From contig QMZG01000001.1 in NCBI GenBank assembly GCA_003663045.1, positions 1 through 37,598 of the forward strand: a DNA stretch of 37,598 nucleotides, read 5' to 3'. Positions within the stretch are counted from its first letter, which is position 1. Every line of letters begins with the position of its first letter. Shown in pieces: positions 1 through 9,229 of the stretch. Origin of the DNA: Candidatus Altarchaeales archaeon. Lineage in GTDB: Archaea > Altiarchaeota > Altiarchaeia > IMC4 > QMZM01. The translations under genes were made by a program, and so were the position numbers. Under the pieces are notes generated by a model, which was not told the DNA's origin, did no database searches, and saw nothing but the letters and a program-made list of their open reading frames with translations.

Positions 1-117
1 ATAATAATCCCTTTTAACCTTGTGTGCAGTGCCATAGCCTCCCGAGTAATCCCTGTTGACATCCATATTCGGGGGGCTGGGTAGATTCAGAATTAATATT
101 TTAACATTCTTTACCAT
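1..117 (-). CDS. 5' end of a B12-binding radical SAM-type protein (partial)
   Basis: An open frame of 39 codons starts at an ATG at 117 and runs off the left edge of the window. Its first residues read MVKNVKILILNLPSPP and then NRDYSGGYGTAHK. A hydrophobic strand ending in N-(P/L)-P-S-P-P, followed by an R-D-x-x-G-G-(Y/F)-G element, is typical of the start of the cobalamin-binding domain in B12-dependent radical SAM enzymes. The radical SAM cluster motif itself would lie outside the window, so the family call is an inference from the N-terminus only. It is divergent from the glycosyltransferase that begins at 191. Neighbouring surface-glycan genes suggest, but do not show, a role in modifying lipids or glycans. 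Confidence 0.55.
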   Translation of the reverse strand, partial: MVKNVKILILNLPSPPNMDVNRDYSGGYGTAHKVKRDYY

Positions 118-190
118 TTTATTAAATACCCTATTCTATATTTATAACTAGTATATACAATATATGGATTATATGTAAATATAATATAAG

Positions 191-1219
191 ATGTTTAAAA
201 TGGATGATTTAGCAGATAAAAAGTTTATATCTTTCATTATTATAACAAAAAATGAAGAGAAAAAAATCGGGGCATGTATCGAATCTGTATTAAAAGCCTC
301 AGAAAGATTTGATAGTGAGGTAATCCTTGTGGATTCTTTATCCAGCGATAAAACTATTGAAATAGCTAAAAGATATCCAATAAAAATTCTGCAATTGAAA
401 CCATATCAGGAGATATTCCCCTCTACAGCTCGTTACATTGGATTCAAATATTCAAGTGGAAGATATATACAATTCTTGGATGGAGATATGATACTGAACT
501 CACAATGGATTAATAATGCCATACCTATAATAGAAAAAAATGAAGGTATTGCTGGAGTGGCAGGTGGATTAACGCAGGATCAGACTAAAAGTCCCATGTT
601 GAAGCAATTTTCCAAATATTTAGAGGGCATGAGAGTTGATAAACCTGTGAAGGTTAGAAGTTTTGTAGGTATGTCATTGTTTAAATCAAGTGTACTACGG
701 GAGGTAGGTACCTTTGATCCCTACCTAATTGCTATAGAAGAGGGCGAACTATGTGATAGAATAACAGCAGCCGGTTATACGCTACTCTTGCTACCCTTCC
801 ATTCTGCCCATCATCAAGTTAGTAAGGAGTACAGTATTCTAAAAGAGCTGAAAAAGAAGATCAGATACACCATAGGTGAAGGACAGGTTTTTAGGAGATC
901 CACCTTTAATAAAAAAATTTTTCTTTTTCGTCTGGATTTATATAAATTTTATCTTATTTTTGCGGTACTGGAGATTCTGGGATTCATAGGTTTATCGACG
1001 CTCTCGGAAACAGATAAGGGACTATTTGGTTTTGTTTGGATTACGGTGGTGGTATTTTCATTACTCTGGGTTTTATTGGAGAAGAAAGGGGTATTTTATT
1101 CTGTAACAAGAACCCTGACGGCCTCACTGCTTTGGCCTGTCTTCTCTTATGGGTTTCTAAAGAGTGTAAAGAATCCAGACACGTATAACACAGATGTGTC
1201 TTTAATAAAAGAGTATTAA
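191..1219 (+). CDS. Family 2 glycosyltransferase with C-terminal membrane helices
   Basis: The protein (342 residues) has a GT-A fold signature: a nucleotide-binding start with TKNEE at residues 19-23, a conserved D48 in VDSLSSDKT, and the metal-binding DGD at residues 97-99. This is what family 2 inverting transferases show when they take an activated sugar to a lipid or polysaccharide acceptor. About 75 C-terminal residues contain two hydrophobic segments (near 253-272 and 280-300) that should anchor it in the membrane with the catalytic domain in the cytoplasm. An ATG three codons in (200) is an alternative start. It faces the surface-glycan operon tail to tail, so it is probably part of the same pathway. 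The donor and acceptor cannot be read from the sequence. Confidence 0.85.
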   Translation: MFKMDDLADKKFISFIIITKNEEKKIGACIESVLKASERFDSEVILVDSLSSDKTIEIAKRYPIKILQLKPYQEIFPSTARYIGFKYSSGRYIQFLDGDMILNSQWINNAIPIIEKNEGIAGVAGGLTQDQTKSPMLKQFSKYLEGMRVDKPVKVRSFVGMSLFKSSVLREVGTFDPYLIAIEEGELCDRITAAGYTLLLLPFHSAHHQVSKEYSILKELKKKIRYTIGEGQVFRRSTFNKKIFLFRLDLYKFYLIFAVLEILGFIGLSTLSETDKGLFGFVWITVVVFSLLWVLLEKKGVFYSVTRTLTASLLWPVFSYGFLKSVKNPDTYNTDVSLIKEY

Positions 1220-1245
1220 TCTTAGTCTTTCAGACAAAATTCATT

Positions 1246-4200
1246 TCATGAATTTTCTTGTTTTATTATCCATATGCTGTTTTTTGGTAACACCTTTTTA
1301 GGGTTTAAGTCTGTATCGAATACCATCTCAACAGATTCCGTTGATGAGATATAGCTGAATATTACTTCTTTTTCGCCTGATTTTAACCCAATATCATTCC
1401 ACATCATAGGCATTGAAACAGAGGTGAATCTGAATTCCTGACCGTCGAAGCTGACATCCTTTATTGCCCCGTCAGACCAGGTTATCCTCGGTTCATCAAT
1501 TCCTTCACCCACATTCAGGATCAGTTCATGCTCCCCTCTATTCAGCTTCTCTGACAACACTACTATGCCATCGATATTATTTCTTATAAAGTATATCTCC
1601 TCTCCGTCAAGGTATGCGGAGGCTATTCTACGTCCAATAACCCTTATTCCTGCACCTCTTACTGGAACTTCATTGCTTAGTTTTATTTTTATGGTTCCAT
1701 TTCTGTAGTTTTTTTGCTCGTCTAGGCTCAAGTTCTGTACGTTAAGGTACTTGTAGGCATACGCGGGTAGGAATTGAGGGTGTATCTCTAAAAGACCGCC
1801 CGTGTCAAGGTCATTTAGTAAGGTCATTGTTTTGTTCCAGTTATTGAGGTTCTGGTGAAAGTCATAGTGGTGGTCATAGAAATAGTATGGGTATCCAATG
1901 TTGATATAACTATTGTATATGTCCAGTTTATCCATTCTCAGATTTTCTTCATCAAAACCTGTTATAAATCCTTTCGTAAATCCGCTGCCGTCAACTAGTG
2001 TTCCATTCGGGCCATAGTGCCTGCCCCATGTCAGTTCATGACTATTATCAAATGCGAAGGCTTCACTTCTGTTTTCCATATCCACGAGGATACCTACCCT
2101 CTCTATGGCGCTGGTAACATTATTGTTAACAGAATGTTGCGGGGTTGTCCAACAGTATGGCCTATAGCCGAAGAATTCCGTGTAGCTTTCATAGGCTGTT
2201 TTAACCCTGTTGTATACGGAATCGTAGCTAAACTGGGATCCATATCCATCTGAGTAGCCACCGGAATCATGCAAGCATGTTTGTATTCTCCTATCCTCTA
2301 TGTACTTTAACAGCATCTCTTTAAGGATGGAGTTTGTTTGGAACACAGAGTCTGCTCTGATATATATCTGGTGCGTGGATCTGGGGAATATATTTGTTAT
2401 ATCCTCTAGAAACTTTATGTGATACTTGTCTATGCTGCCGTTGATCAGCCATGGACCACCGGTATCATCTATTCTTATCCCCACATCCAGGCTTTCACCG
2501 AATGTTTTTTGTACACAACCCTCGCAGAGGTAGTATAGTATCCGCGTATTCAGTCTTCCTATGCCAATGTGGTATTGGTCCTTGGATCCAGTTATTCCAT
2601 CACCTCTCCCAGCATGTGCGATAATCTTGCCTTTCCCATATTCTCCATAGATCAACCATGGGCCCCATTCATCTGTCCCCATGATTCTTGCATTGATGAT
2701 GGGTTTGAAAAACTTAGGTAGTTTCTCATACCTCCAAAAATAGAACTGTGAATCCTCAGATGAAATGTTCTCATTCTTTGATTTGTATATGTAATCAGTA
2801 TCTCCAACTAATGCAGCTGGAAATATCTCTGATTCATTATTAAATCGAATCTCATGTGAAAAATTCCAACTCCCAGTGACATTGAATTCAGGACCTAAAA
2901 AATTAACTGTCGAAAAGTAGATAAAGAAAGCATTTGTGCCCCTCTTTATGGCATTCCATAATGCCTTCTTTTCAGTAGAGTTCAGAAGATCACTTCTGTC
3001 AAGTGTAGAGTCCAAGACTATTAAAGAATAGTCTCTCAGAATCTTGTCTTCATCTGGTAGGTCTTCTTTTTCCACATCCAGTAGGTCGTATTGAAAATTT
3101 CTGAGTGGTTGAGAATCCCAAAAAATCCCATACATCCAATTATCCCTACTAGAGCCCTTTGTCAGAACAAGTATCTTACCACCCATAACATCTGTTCTAA
3201 CACTCTTTTTTATGGGGTGTTTGGGTACTGCTATAATCTCATATATTGTTATCGCCTTGTTCTTGAAGATGCTGTCGAACTTGATGTCTTCTTCAAATTT
3301 CCCGATTTGCTTTTCGGTATAAATTCTATCAGAGAGGGCTACACTAGGTACTCTGGTCAGATACCTGTGGGTTACAATGTAGGTGATATTCCCAGCCCTT
3401 AGACTTTCCATAATTGATTCATTAATATAGTCTGATCCGAAAACCGCCATGGTTAGTTCCGGATTATACATATTAACGTTGGACATCCCAAATCCCCCCA
3501 ACGCGTCATAGATCAGACCATCACCAAGCACACTACCCCCTTTGTAATTATTTTTAAACCAGATACTTGCTTCATAAATATCAGGCGTTAAAAAAAGAGG
3601 ATTATCGCTGGATATAATCGATCTGTCGACGTAGTAGTAACGAAGTGAATTATTCATGATGTGGCCACCCCCCAAGAGTATAATCAATGACAGTGGGATG
3701 ACCATGTTTCTGTAGACTCTCCCCTTATCACCTATGGCTGTTATTCCGAGAAGTGCTATTGGTATGATACCAAGATAGGCGAATTCAAATATCCTGAGAA
3801 GTATAAAATAGTACCCTGTCGTCCATAAACTGACGGATGCAACCACTAGTGCAACACAGAAGATAAAGTTGATAACGAAAAACATTGGGATTTTTCTATT
3901 TTTATGCATGGATTCCTTTCTGAGAATTACTTCCAGACATTTTTTTGCACCTACTAGCGTATAAAATCCCATGATTATTATGGCACCATATATGAGGATT
4001 TTCTCGTAAGATCTGAAGCTTATTCCTGCTGATGATGGCCTGATCGAGTAACTAACTGGGGATAGGATACTTGGGAGGATCCTTCCTATATCTATCATCT
4101 GAGAGAATAGATATAGATTCGCGACATATACGCCCCATGAGAGAAACGCTACCAGAAAAAAGAGGAGATAGCTGCTTGATATATAGATGTATCTTTTTTG

Positions 4201-5025
4201 GTCAATGTTGTATTTGTTAAGGAATCTTTTTGAAATTTTCGAGGAAATAAATAATGCTATTATCCAGAACAGCCACACATATGCGGTGAAATGGTGGCTT
4301 AGAACCAGGATTAAACCGAAAATCAGGTTTACGATAATCAGGGATATGGTGGTGGTTTTCATTAATTTGACTGCAGTATAAAAGCTTATCAGGAGAAAGA
4401 TTATTGCGAATCCTTCATGGTGTATCCAGTTTATGAGTGAGGGGTTTGTGATGTAGAGGAATACAGCTAGCATAGCTAATTTTTCTTCTAAGAATTCACG
4501 GAAGATCAGGAATATCAATGAGGGTATTAAAAATAATCTCAGTAGAGGTAGTGTCCAGGGAAATATCTTGATTAATGGAATACCTGTCACCTTTGATACA
4601 GTTACAATGAAAATATGCATTGCCGGATAATGGGTGTATTGCTTTGCTATGCCAGTTGCTGCACTAACATTCCAGTGTTCATCTGAGTATACAATATTAC
4701 ATAACTGATAGGAATATATTGAATCCCTACCAACAGGATAACCATAGGTTGTAGAAAATAGAGGGTAAGTAAGAAGTACACATACCGAGAGTAAAGCAAC
4801 ACTAAATATTCTGATTTTTCTATTAACGTCCTGAAACAGTGAGGGGAGGGTAACAGATAGGATACCCAGCCAGTATATGACTTGGCTTGGAAGCTTGTTT
4901 AATGGAATTGGAACCTGATCGCTATTAGCGATTGCATTATTAAATAGGGATATGAAGTACATCAATAATAGAAATCCAATAATTACTGAGATGAATGATA
5001 TGCAATTAAGTATACCTTTATTCAT
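1246..5025 (-). CDS. Large membrane protein: GT-C-like multispanning domain fused to a polysaccharide-deacetylase-like domain
   Basis: This 1259-residue protein has three visible parts. Residues 1 to about 450 are multispanning and resemble GT-C glycosyltransferases that use lipid-linked sugars, with an acidic loop (GRDS) after the second helix and a later HYPAMH stretch. About 605-830 is soluble and resembles a glutamine-amidotransferase-like or ThuA-like fold (weak). From about 840 comes a NodB/DUF2334-like region: RIDDTGG holds the paired aspartates expected of the first deacetylase motif, CLHDSGG near 917 could supply a metal-binding histidine, and LEIHPQF near 1080 a late histidine. The canonical HxxxH of the second motif is not clear, so activity is uncertain. 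It ends the minus-strand operon, 6 bp after the GT4 gene. Likely role: transfer and modification of a surface glycan. Confidence 0.7.
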   Translation of the reverse strand: MNKGILNCISFISVIIGFLLLMYFISLFNNAIANSDQVPIPLNKLPSQVIYWLGILSVTLPSLFQDVNRKIRIFSVALLSVCVLLTYPLFSTTYGYPVGRDSIYSYQLCNIVYSDEHWNVSAATGIAKQYTHYPAMHIFIVTVSKVTGIPLIKIFPWTLPLLRLFLIPSLIFLIFREFLEEKLAMLAVFLYITNPSLINWIHHEGFAIIFLLISFYTAVKLMKTTTISLIIVNLIFGLILVLSHHFTAYVWLFWIIALFISSKISKRFLNKYNIDQKRYIYISSSYLLFFLVAFLSWGVYVANLYLFSQMIDIGRILPSILSPVSYSIRPSSAGISFRSYEKILIYGAIIIMGFYTLVGAKKCLEVILRKESMHKNRKIPMFFVINFIFCVALVVASVSLWTTGYYFILLRIFEFAYLGIIPIALLGITAIGDKGRVYRNMVIPLSLIILLGGGHIMNNSLRYYYVDRSIISSDNPLFLTPDIYEASIWFKNNYKGGSVLGDGLIYDALGGFGMSNVNMYNPELTMAVFGSDYINESIMESLRAGNITYIVTHRYLTRVPSVALSDRIYTEKQIGKFEEDIKFDSIFKNKAITIYEIIAVPKHPIKKSVRTDVMGGKILVLTKGSSRDNWMYGIFWDSQPLRNFQYDLLDVEKEDLPDEDKILRDYSLIVLDSTLDRSDLLNSTEKKALWNAIKRGTNAFFIYFSTVNFLGPEFNVTGSWNFSHEIRFNNESEIFPAALVGDTDYIYKSKNENISSEDSQFYFWRYEKLPKFFKPIINARIMGTDEWGPWLIYGEYGKGKIIAHAGRGDGITGSKDQYHIGIGRLNTRILYYLCEGCVQKTFGESLDVGIRIDDTGGPWLINGSIDKYHIKFLEDITNIFPRSTHQIYIRADSVFQTNSILKEMLLKYIEDRRIQTCLHDSGGYSDGYGSQFSYDSVYNRVKTAYESYTEFFGYRPYCWTTPQHSVNNNVTSAIERVGILVDMENRSEAFAFDNSHELTWGRHYGPNGTLVDGSGFTKGFITGFDEENLRMDKLDIYNSYINIGYPYYFYDHHYDFHQNLNNWNKTMTLLNDLDTGGLLEIHPQFLPAYAYKYLNVQNLSLDEQKNYRNGTIKIKLSNEVPVRGAGIRVIGRRIASAYLDGEEIYFIRNNIDGIVVLSEKLNRGEHELILNVGEGIDEPRITWSDGAIKDVSFDGQEFRFTSVSMPMMWNDIGLKSGEKEVIFSYISSTESVEMVFDTDLNPKKVLPKNSIWIIKQENS

Positions 5026-5031
5026 CGTATT

Positions 5032-6216
5032 CTATGATATCATTTCTTTTATAAGGCCTATATACTGCTCCTTTATAACATCATTACTAAATCTCTCCCT
5101 TATAGTAAGGACTGCGCTCTCTCTTAGTTTATCCAATGTATTTCCCCCCGAATTAAGAAGATCATGGATTTTATCCATAAAACCATTTTTATCATGATGG
5201 GGATTTATCAAAAATCCATTCACTCCATCATCTATTACCTCGGCTATACCACCCACATTCGTGCTTATAGGAACACAGCCGCAGGACATGGCTTCCAGCA
5301 ATACTGTGGGTATATTCTCATAGACCGAAGTTATCAGCAGGAAATCCGAAAGCGAATATACCTCTGGTAGGAGATCATTATCAACCCTGCCTAAAAAAAG
5401 AACCCTATCCTCTTCTATTCCATTAGTATAATCTTTAATAAATCTATCATCCTGTCTCATGCCGATTATGATAAATTTGACCCCATAATCTCTCATGTCA
5501 TTGATTATCTCAAATAGAAGCTCTGGATTTTTTATGGCGTGTGGTCTTCCCACCCATACCCCTAGTAAATTGTCTCCTTTAAAATCTTTAATTTTTTTAC
5601 CTATCCCTGAGTCTATTTCACTATACCTTTTTCTATTAAAGAAATCAGGATCTATGGAATTATAAATGACTTCAATCTTACCTTTATCGATACCATAGTT
5701 ATTAACTATACTATCTTTTGTATAATGACTGATGGCTATGATCCTATCTGCTTTTTTCATCATAGCCCTTTCACCTCTCACCAAGATTCTCCCCAATCTA
5801 GAACACATAAGTCTTTCACTGTATTCCTTTCCCTTCAGATTACTTATGGCAGATATCTGGTCATTGAGTACACATTCACTCACAATTAATTCAGGAATTC
5901 TACTATTATAAAGGTGAAAATAAAACGGTGGGAGATTTTTTATCACTAACTTTGGTTGTTCTTTATCTGTTTTTAAATGAAGAAAAGAAATCAATTCAAA
6001 GAGTGGATTAAACTTATCAAAACCTGGAAAAGATTTAACTATAGACTTTATTTTCAAATTAGGGTGTTGAAACACGGTAAGCCCTTCACTCTTGTTGTTA
6101 GTATATACCTCTACTCTAAATCCTTTTTCCAGAAGAAATTTTATCCTTTTCAAAGCATTAATGCCGATGCCACCATATCCCAATTCCGGAGAAAGAACCA
6201 ATATCTTTGAATTCAT
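5032..6216 (-). CDS. GT4-family glycosyltransferase
   Basis: The protein (394 residues) has the two-domain GT-B layout of family 4 retaining transferases. The glycine-rich acceptor-side loop ELGYGGIGIN is at residues 11-20. The C-terminal nucleotide-sugar domain begins with GVWVGRPHAIKNPEL and holds the E-x7-E signature in SVYENIPTVLLEAMSCG. No membrane helix is visible, so it should act at the cytoplasmic face of the membrane. Its start codon overlaps the stop of the preceding GT2 gene as ATGA, which implies translational coupling in one operon. It most likely adds one sugar to a lipid-linked or protein-linked glycan made by this operon. The donor sugar cannot be inferred. Confidence 0.9.
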   Translation of the reverse strand: MNSKILVLSPELGYGGIGINALKRIKFLLEKGFRVEVYTNNKSEGLTVFQHPNLKIKSIVKSFPGFDKFNPLFELISFLHLKTDKEQPKLVIKNLPPFYFHLYNSRIPELIVSECVLNDQISAISNLKGKEYSERLMCSRLGRILVRGERAMMKKADRIIAISHYTKDSIVNNYGIDKGKIEVIYNSIDPDFFNRKRYSEIDSGIGKKIKDFKGDNLLGVWVGRPHAIKNPELLFEIINDMRDYGVKFIIIGMRQDDRFIKDYTNGIEEDRVLFLGRVDNDLLPEVYSLSDFLLITSVYENIPTVLLEAMSCGCVPISTNVGGIAEVIDDGVNGFLINPHHDKNGFMDKIHDLLNSGGNTLDKLRESAVLTIRERFSNDVIKEQYIGLIKEMIS

Positions 6217-7394
6217 TGTTTATACCTTCTTGTTCCCTCTATCTTCTCCCAGGAGTAGGAGGGTCCTCTAAATATGTATGTGAAAAGCCCTTTCAGGCAG
6301 GAGTATTGTGAATGAAGAAACGTAATGATGATATATCGGCTTTTTGACATTATACTTAGCAATAGGAGAGCGGTCAATAATATAAGTGCTACATGAATAT
6401 GTAATGAAAAAAATGTTAAAAAGAATAGAAGTATTAAAAAAGGGGATATGACATGCATAAAAAATTCTATTGGGAATATCAACATCCCGAATAGTCCATA
6501 ATTTCTATTGAAGAAAAATACTTTGAAAAATCTGAGGAATAACTGAATTAAACCCTGTGCCCTCCTATACTTCTGTTTTGTTCTTTCTTGCATACTGGAC
6601 GCTGCAAATTCCCAGAAGATTGCATCATCTACATGTATTGTCCTATAACCTTTTTGTCTGATCCTCAATGCAATTTCGGAATCGTCTGCTACAGAATCAT
6701 TATATATCCTGCTTATGAGGGTCTTTCTGAAGGCAGTAAATGGACCATTAAAGATAAATGTTGAATCAAGTATAGACTCAGCATGACGTATCATGTGATA
6801 AAGATTCCTGTATTCAATCTCAATTATGGACATATCACTATCTCTATCACCCAGAACTACGTGCCTACCTGTCAGAGCACCAACTCTCTGATCAGCAAAA
6901 TAGGGAATTGAAACATTCAGGATGTTCTTATTTAGTCTGGAATCAGAGTCTGTTATTACTATAATCTCACCATTGGAGTATCTAAGAGCACGATTTAGTG
7001 CGACGGCTTTGCCCCTTCGTTCCTTTAATTTAAGTAATTTAAAATTACGGTGGTTTTTTATAAATCCTTTAACAATTTCAACCGTTTTGTCATTAGAGCC
7101 GTCATCTATTATAAGGACTTCGAGTTTGTCTTTTGGATATTCCAAATCAAGGGTATTCTCTAATTTTCCTTTAATAGTATTCTCCTCATTCCAGGTGGGG
7201 ATAATAAGGGAGATAGTTGGTTCATAATCTGGATCACTTCTAACATCTAACTTTCTATAGGATACTATGTACTGGCATAATAGAAAGTAACCCCCATATA
7301 CTATACCTATACTCAATATACTGAACCAGAATATTATCTCAGCCAAACTCATTTTTATCTTATTTGAGACAATCAATTCTAAGAAATCAGACAC
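6213..7394 (-). CDS. Processive-type GT2 glycosyltransferase (cellulose/hyaluronan synthase-like)
   Basis: The 393-residue protein has one N-terminal helix (about 18-41), a cytoplasmic GT-A domain, and several C-terminal helices (about 300-375). Signature residues are visible: IPTWNEE at 65-71, the IIDDGS aspartates near 97, DSD at 149-151, DDSE at 237-240 as the acidic base region, and QKYRRAQG at 274-281, which matches the (Q/R)xxRW-type acceptor motif with A-Q in place of W. This arrangement is that of synthases that polymerise a glycan and pass it through the membrane, although many archaeal members transfer single sugars. It lies 3 bp after the cysteine-rich surface protein gene and overlaps the GT4 gene by 4 bp. 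Confidence 0.88.
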   Translation of the reverse strand: MSDFLELIVSNKIKMSLAEIIFWFSILSIGIVYGGYFLLCQYIVSYRKLDVRSDPDYEPTISLIIPTWNEENTIKGKLENTLDLEYPKDKLEVLIIDDGSNDKTVEIVKGFIKNHRNFKLLKLKERRGKAVALNRALRYSNGEIIVITDSDSRLNKNILNVSIPYFADQRVGALTGRHVVLGDRDSDMSIIEIEYRNLYHMIRHAESILDSTFIFNGPFTAFRKTLISRIYNDSVADDSEIALRIRQKGYRTIHVDDAIFWEFAASSMQERTKQKYRRAQGLIQLFLRFFKVFFFNRNYGLFGMLIFPIEFFMHVISPFLILLFFLTFFSLHIHVALILLTALLLLSIMSKSRYIIITFLHSQYSCLKGLFTYIFRGPSYSWEKIEGTRRYKQ

Positions 7395-7397
7395 AAT

Positions 7398-9143
7398 TCA
7401 CAACCTGTCATATACCTTAATATTGGCCTCTTCGGCGATCCTCTTAGCCTCTGGGTTCTTTATAAAAAGTCTGGCTTTTAATTGCTTCGCCAAGGCAATG
7501 GACTCAGCACTATTGTCATCTAAGCCCTTTGAGATCAGTTCATTGACAAAGTTCCAGTCTTTAATCCAGACGATCTCCACCTTTCCCTGATCTATAAATT
7601 TCTTAAGCCTTCTCAATTTTCTGCTGGTACCGGCTACAATATATGGGTTCCTTTTATTTATAAAATCCTCTAATTCATCACCTTTAATATCCTTTAGGAA
7701 ATCCATTGCTGCTACATATCTCCTCTTTTTGTGCATATAGAAGAATAACAAAGCTAATAAGAAGAGTATTATGAACAGCATTACTATCCCTCCCGGGCTT
7801 CTGGAAAATGCAACTATGTAACCAATTACCCCCACTGGAGTACAGGGCTTACATGGACCACCACAGTCAATACCTCCCTCACCCTGATTCTGAATCCCAT
7901 CAGAGCATGTTGGTATCCTGCAGGTATTATTGTAACAATAATTACTTAAGCAGTCTGAATTCACCAAGCACCTTTTACCTTCACCACAGGGTTTACAAGG
8001 ACCTCCACAGTCTATGTCTGTTTCATCCTGATTTAGTATTTCATCATAGCATGTTGGTATCCTGCAGATATTTTCATAGCAATAATTACTTAAGCAGTCT
8101 GAATTCACCAAGCACCTTTTACCTTCACCACAGGGTTTACAAGGACCTCCACAGTCTACATCACTTTCATTCTGATTCTTTACTCCATCAGAACAGGTTG
8201 GTGTTCTGCATACATTATCATAACAAACACCACTTAAACAATCTGAATCTACCATGCATTTTTTACCATCGCTACAAGGATCACAAGGACCTCCACAGTC
8301 TACATCACTTTCATTCTGATTCTTTACTCCATCAGAACAGGTTGGTGTTCTGCATACATTATCATAACAGTATCCGCTTTTACAATCTGAATCCGTAAGA
8401 CAGGATTTACCATCTTCGCAGGGTTTACAGGGGCCTCCACAATCTACATCTGTTTCACCATAGTTCTTTATACCATCATAACATGCAGATATTACCCTGC
8501 CTTTTCTGGGAGGATAAGTTCCACGGCCCCTACGATGTTTCTTCACCGTGGTAGTTGTGGTACTAGTTGTGGTAGTTGTAGTCGTTGGCACAGTTGTTGT
8601 TGTGGCAGTTGATATAGTGGTTGTTGTAGTACTTGTGGTAGTTGTAGTAGTGACGCATACCACCTCAAATTCTGTGTCTGCGGTAAAGGTTTTACATCCA
8701 GAGGAAACTATAATCCTTGCTGTATATTCTTCTTTTTCATTAATGCAATCCTCTGGCAAATTCCATAGAATTTCATAGTCGATAGTGTTACCACCACCAT
8801 AGGCATAGCAATTTTCGGGATTGGACTCGGTTACAGTTACATCCAGATCACAATTCCCATATTCTGGATAGTATCCATAATGTTTGGGCAGGGAACAACT
8901 TAAATGAACCCGATTATCTATATCTAAGTTTACATCGTCTACCTGCTCGCATTCTGTAAGCTCTACGGTAGCGTCAAAGGTCACTATTTCTCCTGGAGAA
9001 TAGGTTTTCTTGTCACTGTCTATAGAAACCGATATGTCTGCAGAGGATAACGAAGTCAGAAAGATCAAGATGATGGTTACTATAAATACAGATCTCAAAA
9101 TCCCACCAAAAATGTTCACACCACCCATTTTTATTACCCTCAA
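7398..9143 (-). CDS. Cysteine-rich repeat surface protein with Thr linker, one membrane helix and a PIN-like tail
   Basis: I do not recognise a named family for the whole 581-residue protein. Visible parts, in order: a signal peptide ending near SLSSADIS; a domain of about 130 residues with six or more cysteines; a threonine-rich stretch (about 168-200) with basic KKHRRGRG after it, likely O-glycosylated; four and a half 48-residue repeats of the pattern C-x-D-G-x-x-N-x-x-E-(S/T)-D-(V/I)-D-C-G-G-P-C; a single helix near residues 445-467; then a cytoplasmic domain whose end (DNSAESIALAKQLKARLFI) resembles the second half of DUF3368-type PIN domains. The final PIN aspartate position reads N-P-E, so nuclease activity is doubtful. 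It is the first gene of the glycan operon and may be the protein that is glycosylated. A second ATG at 9128 is an alternative start. Confidence 0.75.
   Translation of the reverse strand: MRVIKMGGVNIFGGILRSVFIVTIILIFLTSLSSADISVSIDSDKKTYSPGEIVTFDATVELTECEQVDDVNLDIDNRVHLSCSLPKHYGYYPEYGNCDLDVTVTESNPENCYAYGGGNTIDYEILWNLPEDCINEKEEYTARIIVSSGCKTFTADTEFEVVCVTTTTTTSTTTTTISTATTTTVPTTTTTTTSTTTTTVKKHRRGRGTYPPRKGRVISACYDGIKNYGETDVDCGGPCKPCEDGKSCLTDSDCKSGYCYDNVCRTPTCSDGVKNQNESDVDCGGPCDPCSDGKKCMVDSDCLSGVCYDNVCRTPTCSDGVKNQNESDVDCGGPCKPCGEGKRCLVNSDCLSNYCYENICRIPTCYDEILNQDETDIDCGGPCKPCGEGKRCLVNSDCLSNYCYNNTCRIPTCSDGIQNQGEGGIDCGGPCKPCTPVGVIGYIVAFSRSPGGIVMLFIILFLLALLFFYMHKKRRYVAAMDFLKDIKGDELEDFINKRNPYIVAGTSRKLRRLKKFIDQGKVEIVWIKDWNFVNELISKGLDDNSAESIALAKQLKARLFIKNPEAKRIAEEANIKVYDRL
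7838..8495 (-). repeat. 144-bp coding repeats of the cysteine-rich protein
   Basis: The DNA encoding the cysteine-rich modules repeats with a period of 144 bases (48 codons). Parts are nearly identical: the segment around 7954-8020 recurs at 8098-8164, and the segment around 8155-8225 recurs at about 8299-8369. The near identity of adjacent units at the DNA level points to recent duplication or gene conversion. Confidence 0.85.
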
Positions 9144-9229
9144 AGTACTAAATTACACTCAATATATGGATTTTATTATACAATATTTATAGATTATATG
9201 GAATTTATAGTATAAATATCAATTTTTTG

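Noticed and set aside
7808..8398. Long plus-strand open frame of 196 codons rich in His, Tyr and Leu
   Set aside because: It is the complement of the cysteine-rich repeats; the 144-bp periodicity keeps several frames open. The minus-strand reading has signal peptide, conserved Cys pattern and operon context.
7838..8495. Possible CRISPR array
   Set aside because: Units are 144 bp and lie in frame inside a coding sequence, with no short palindromic repeat and no spacers.
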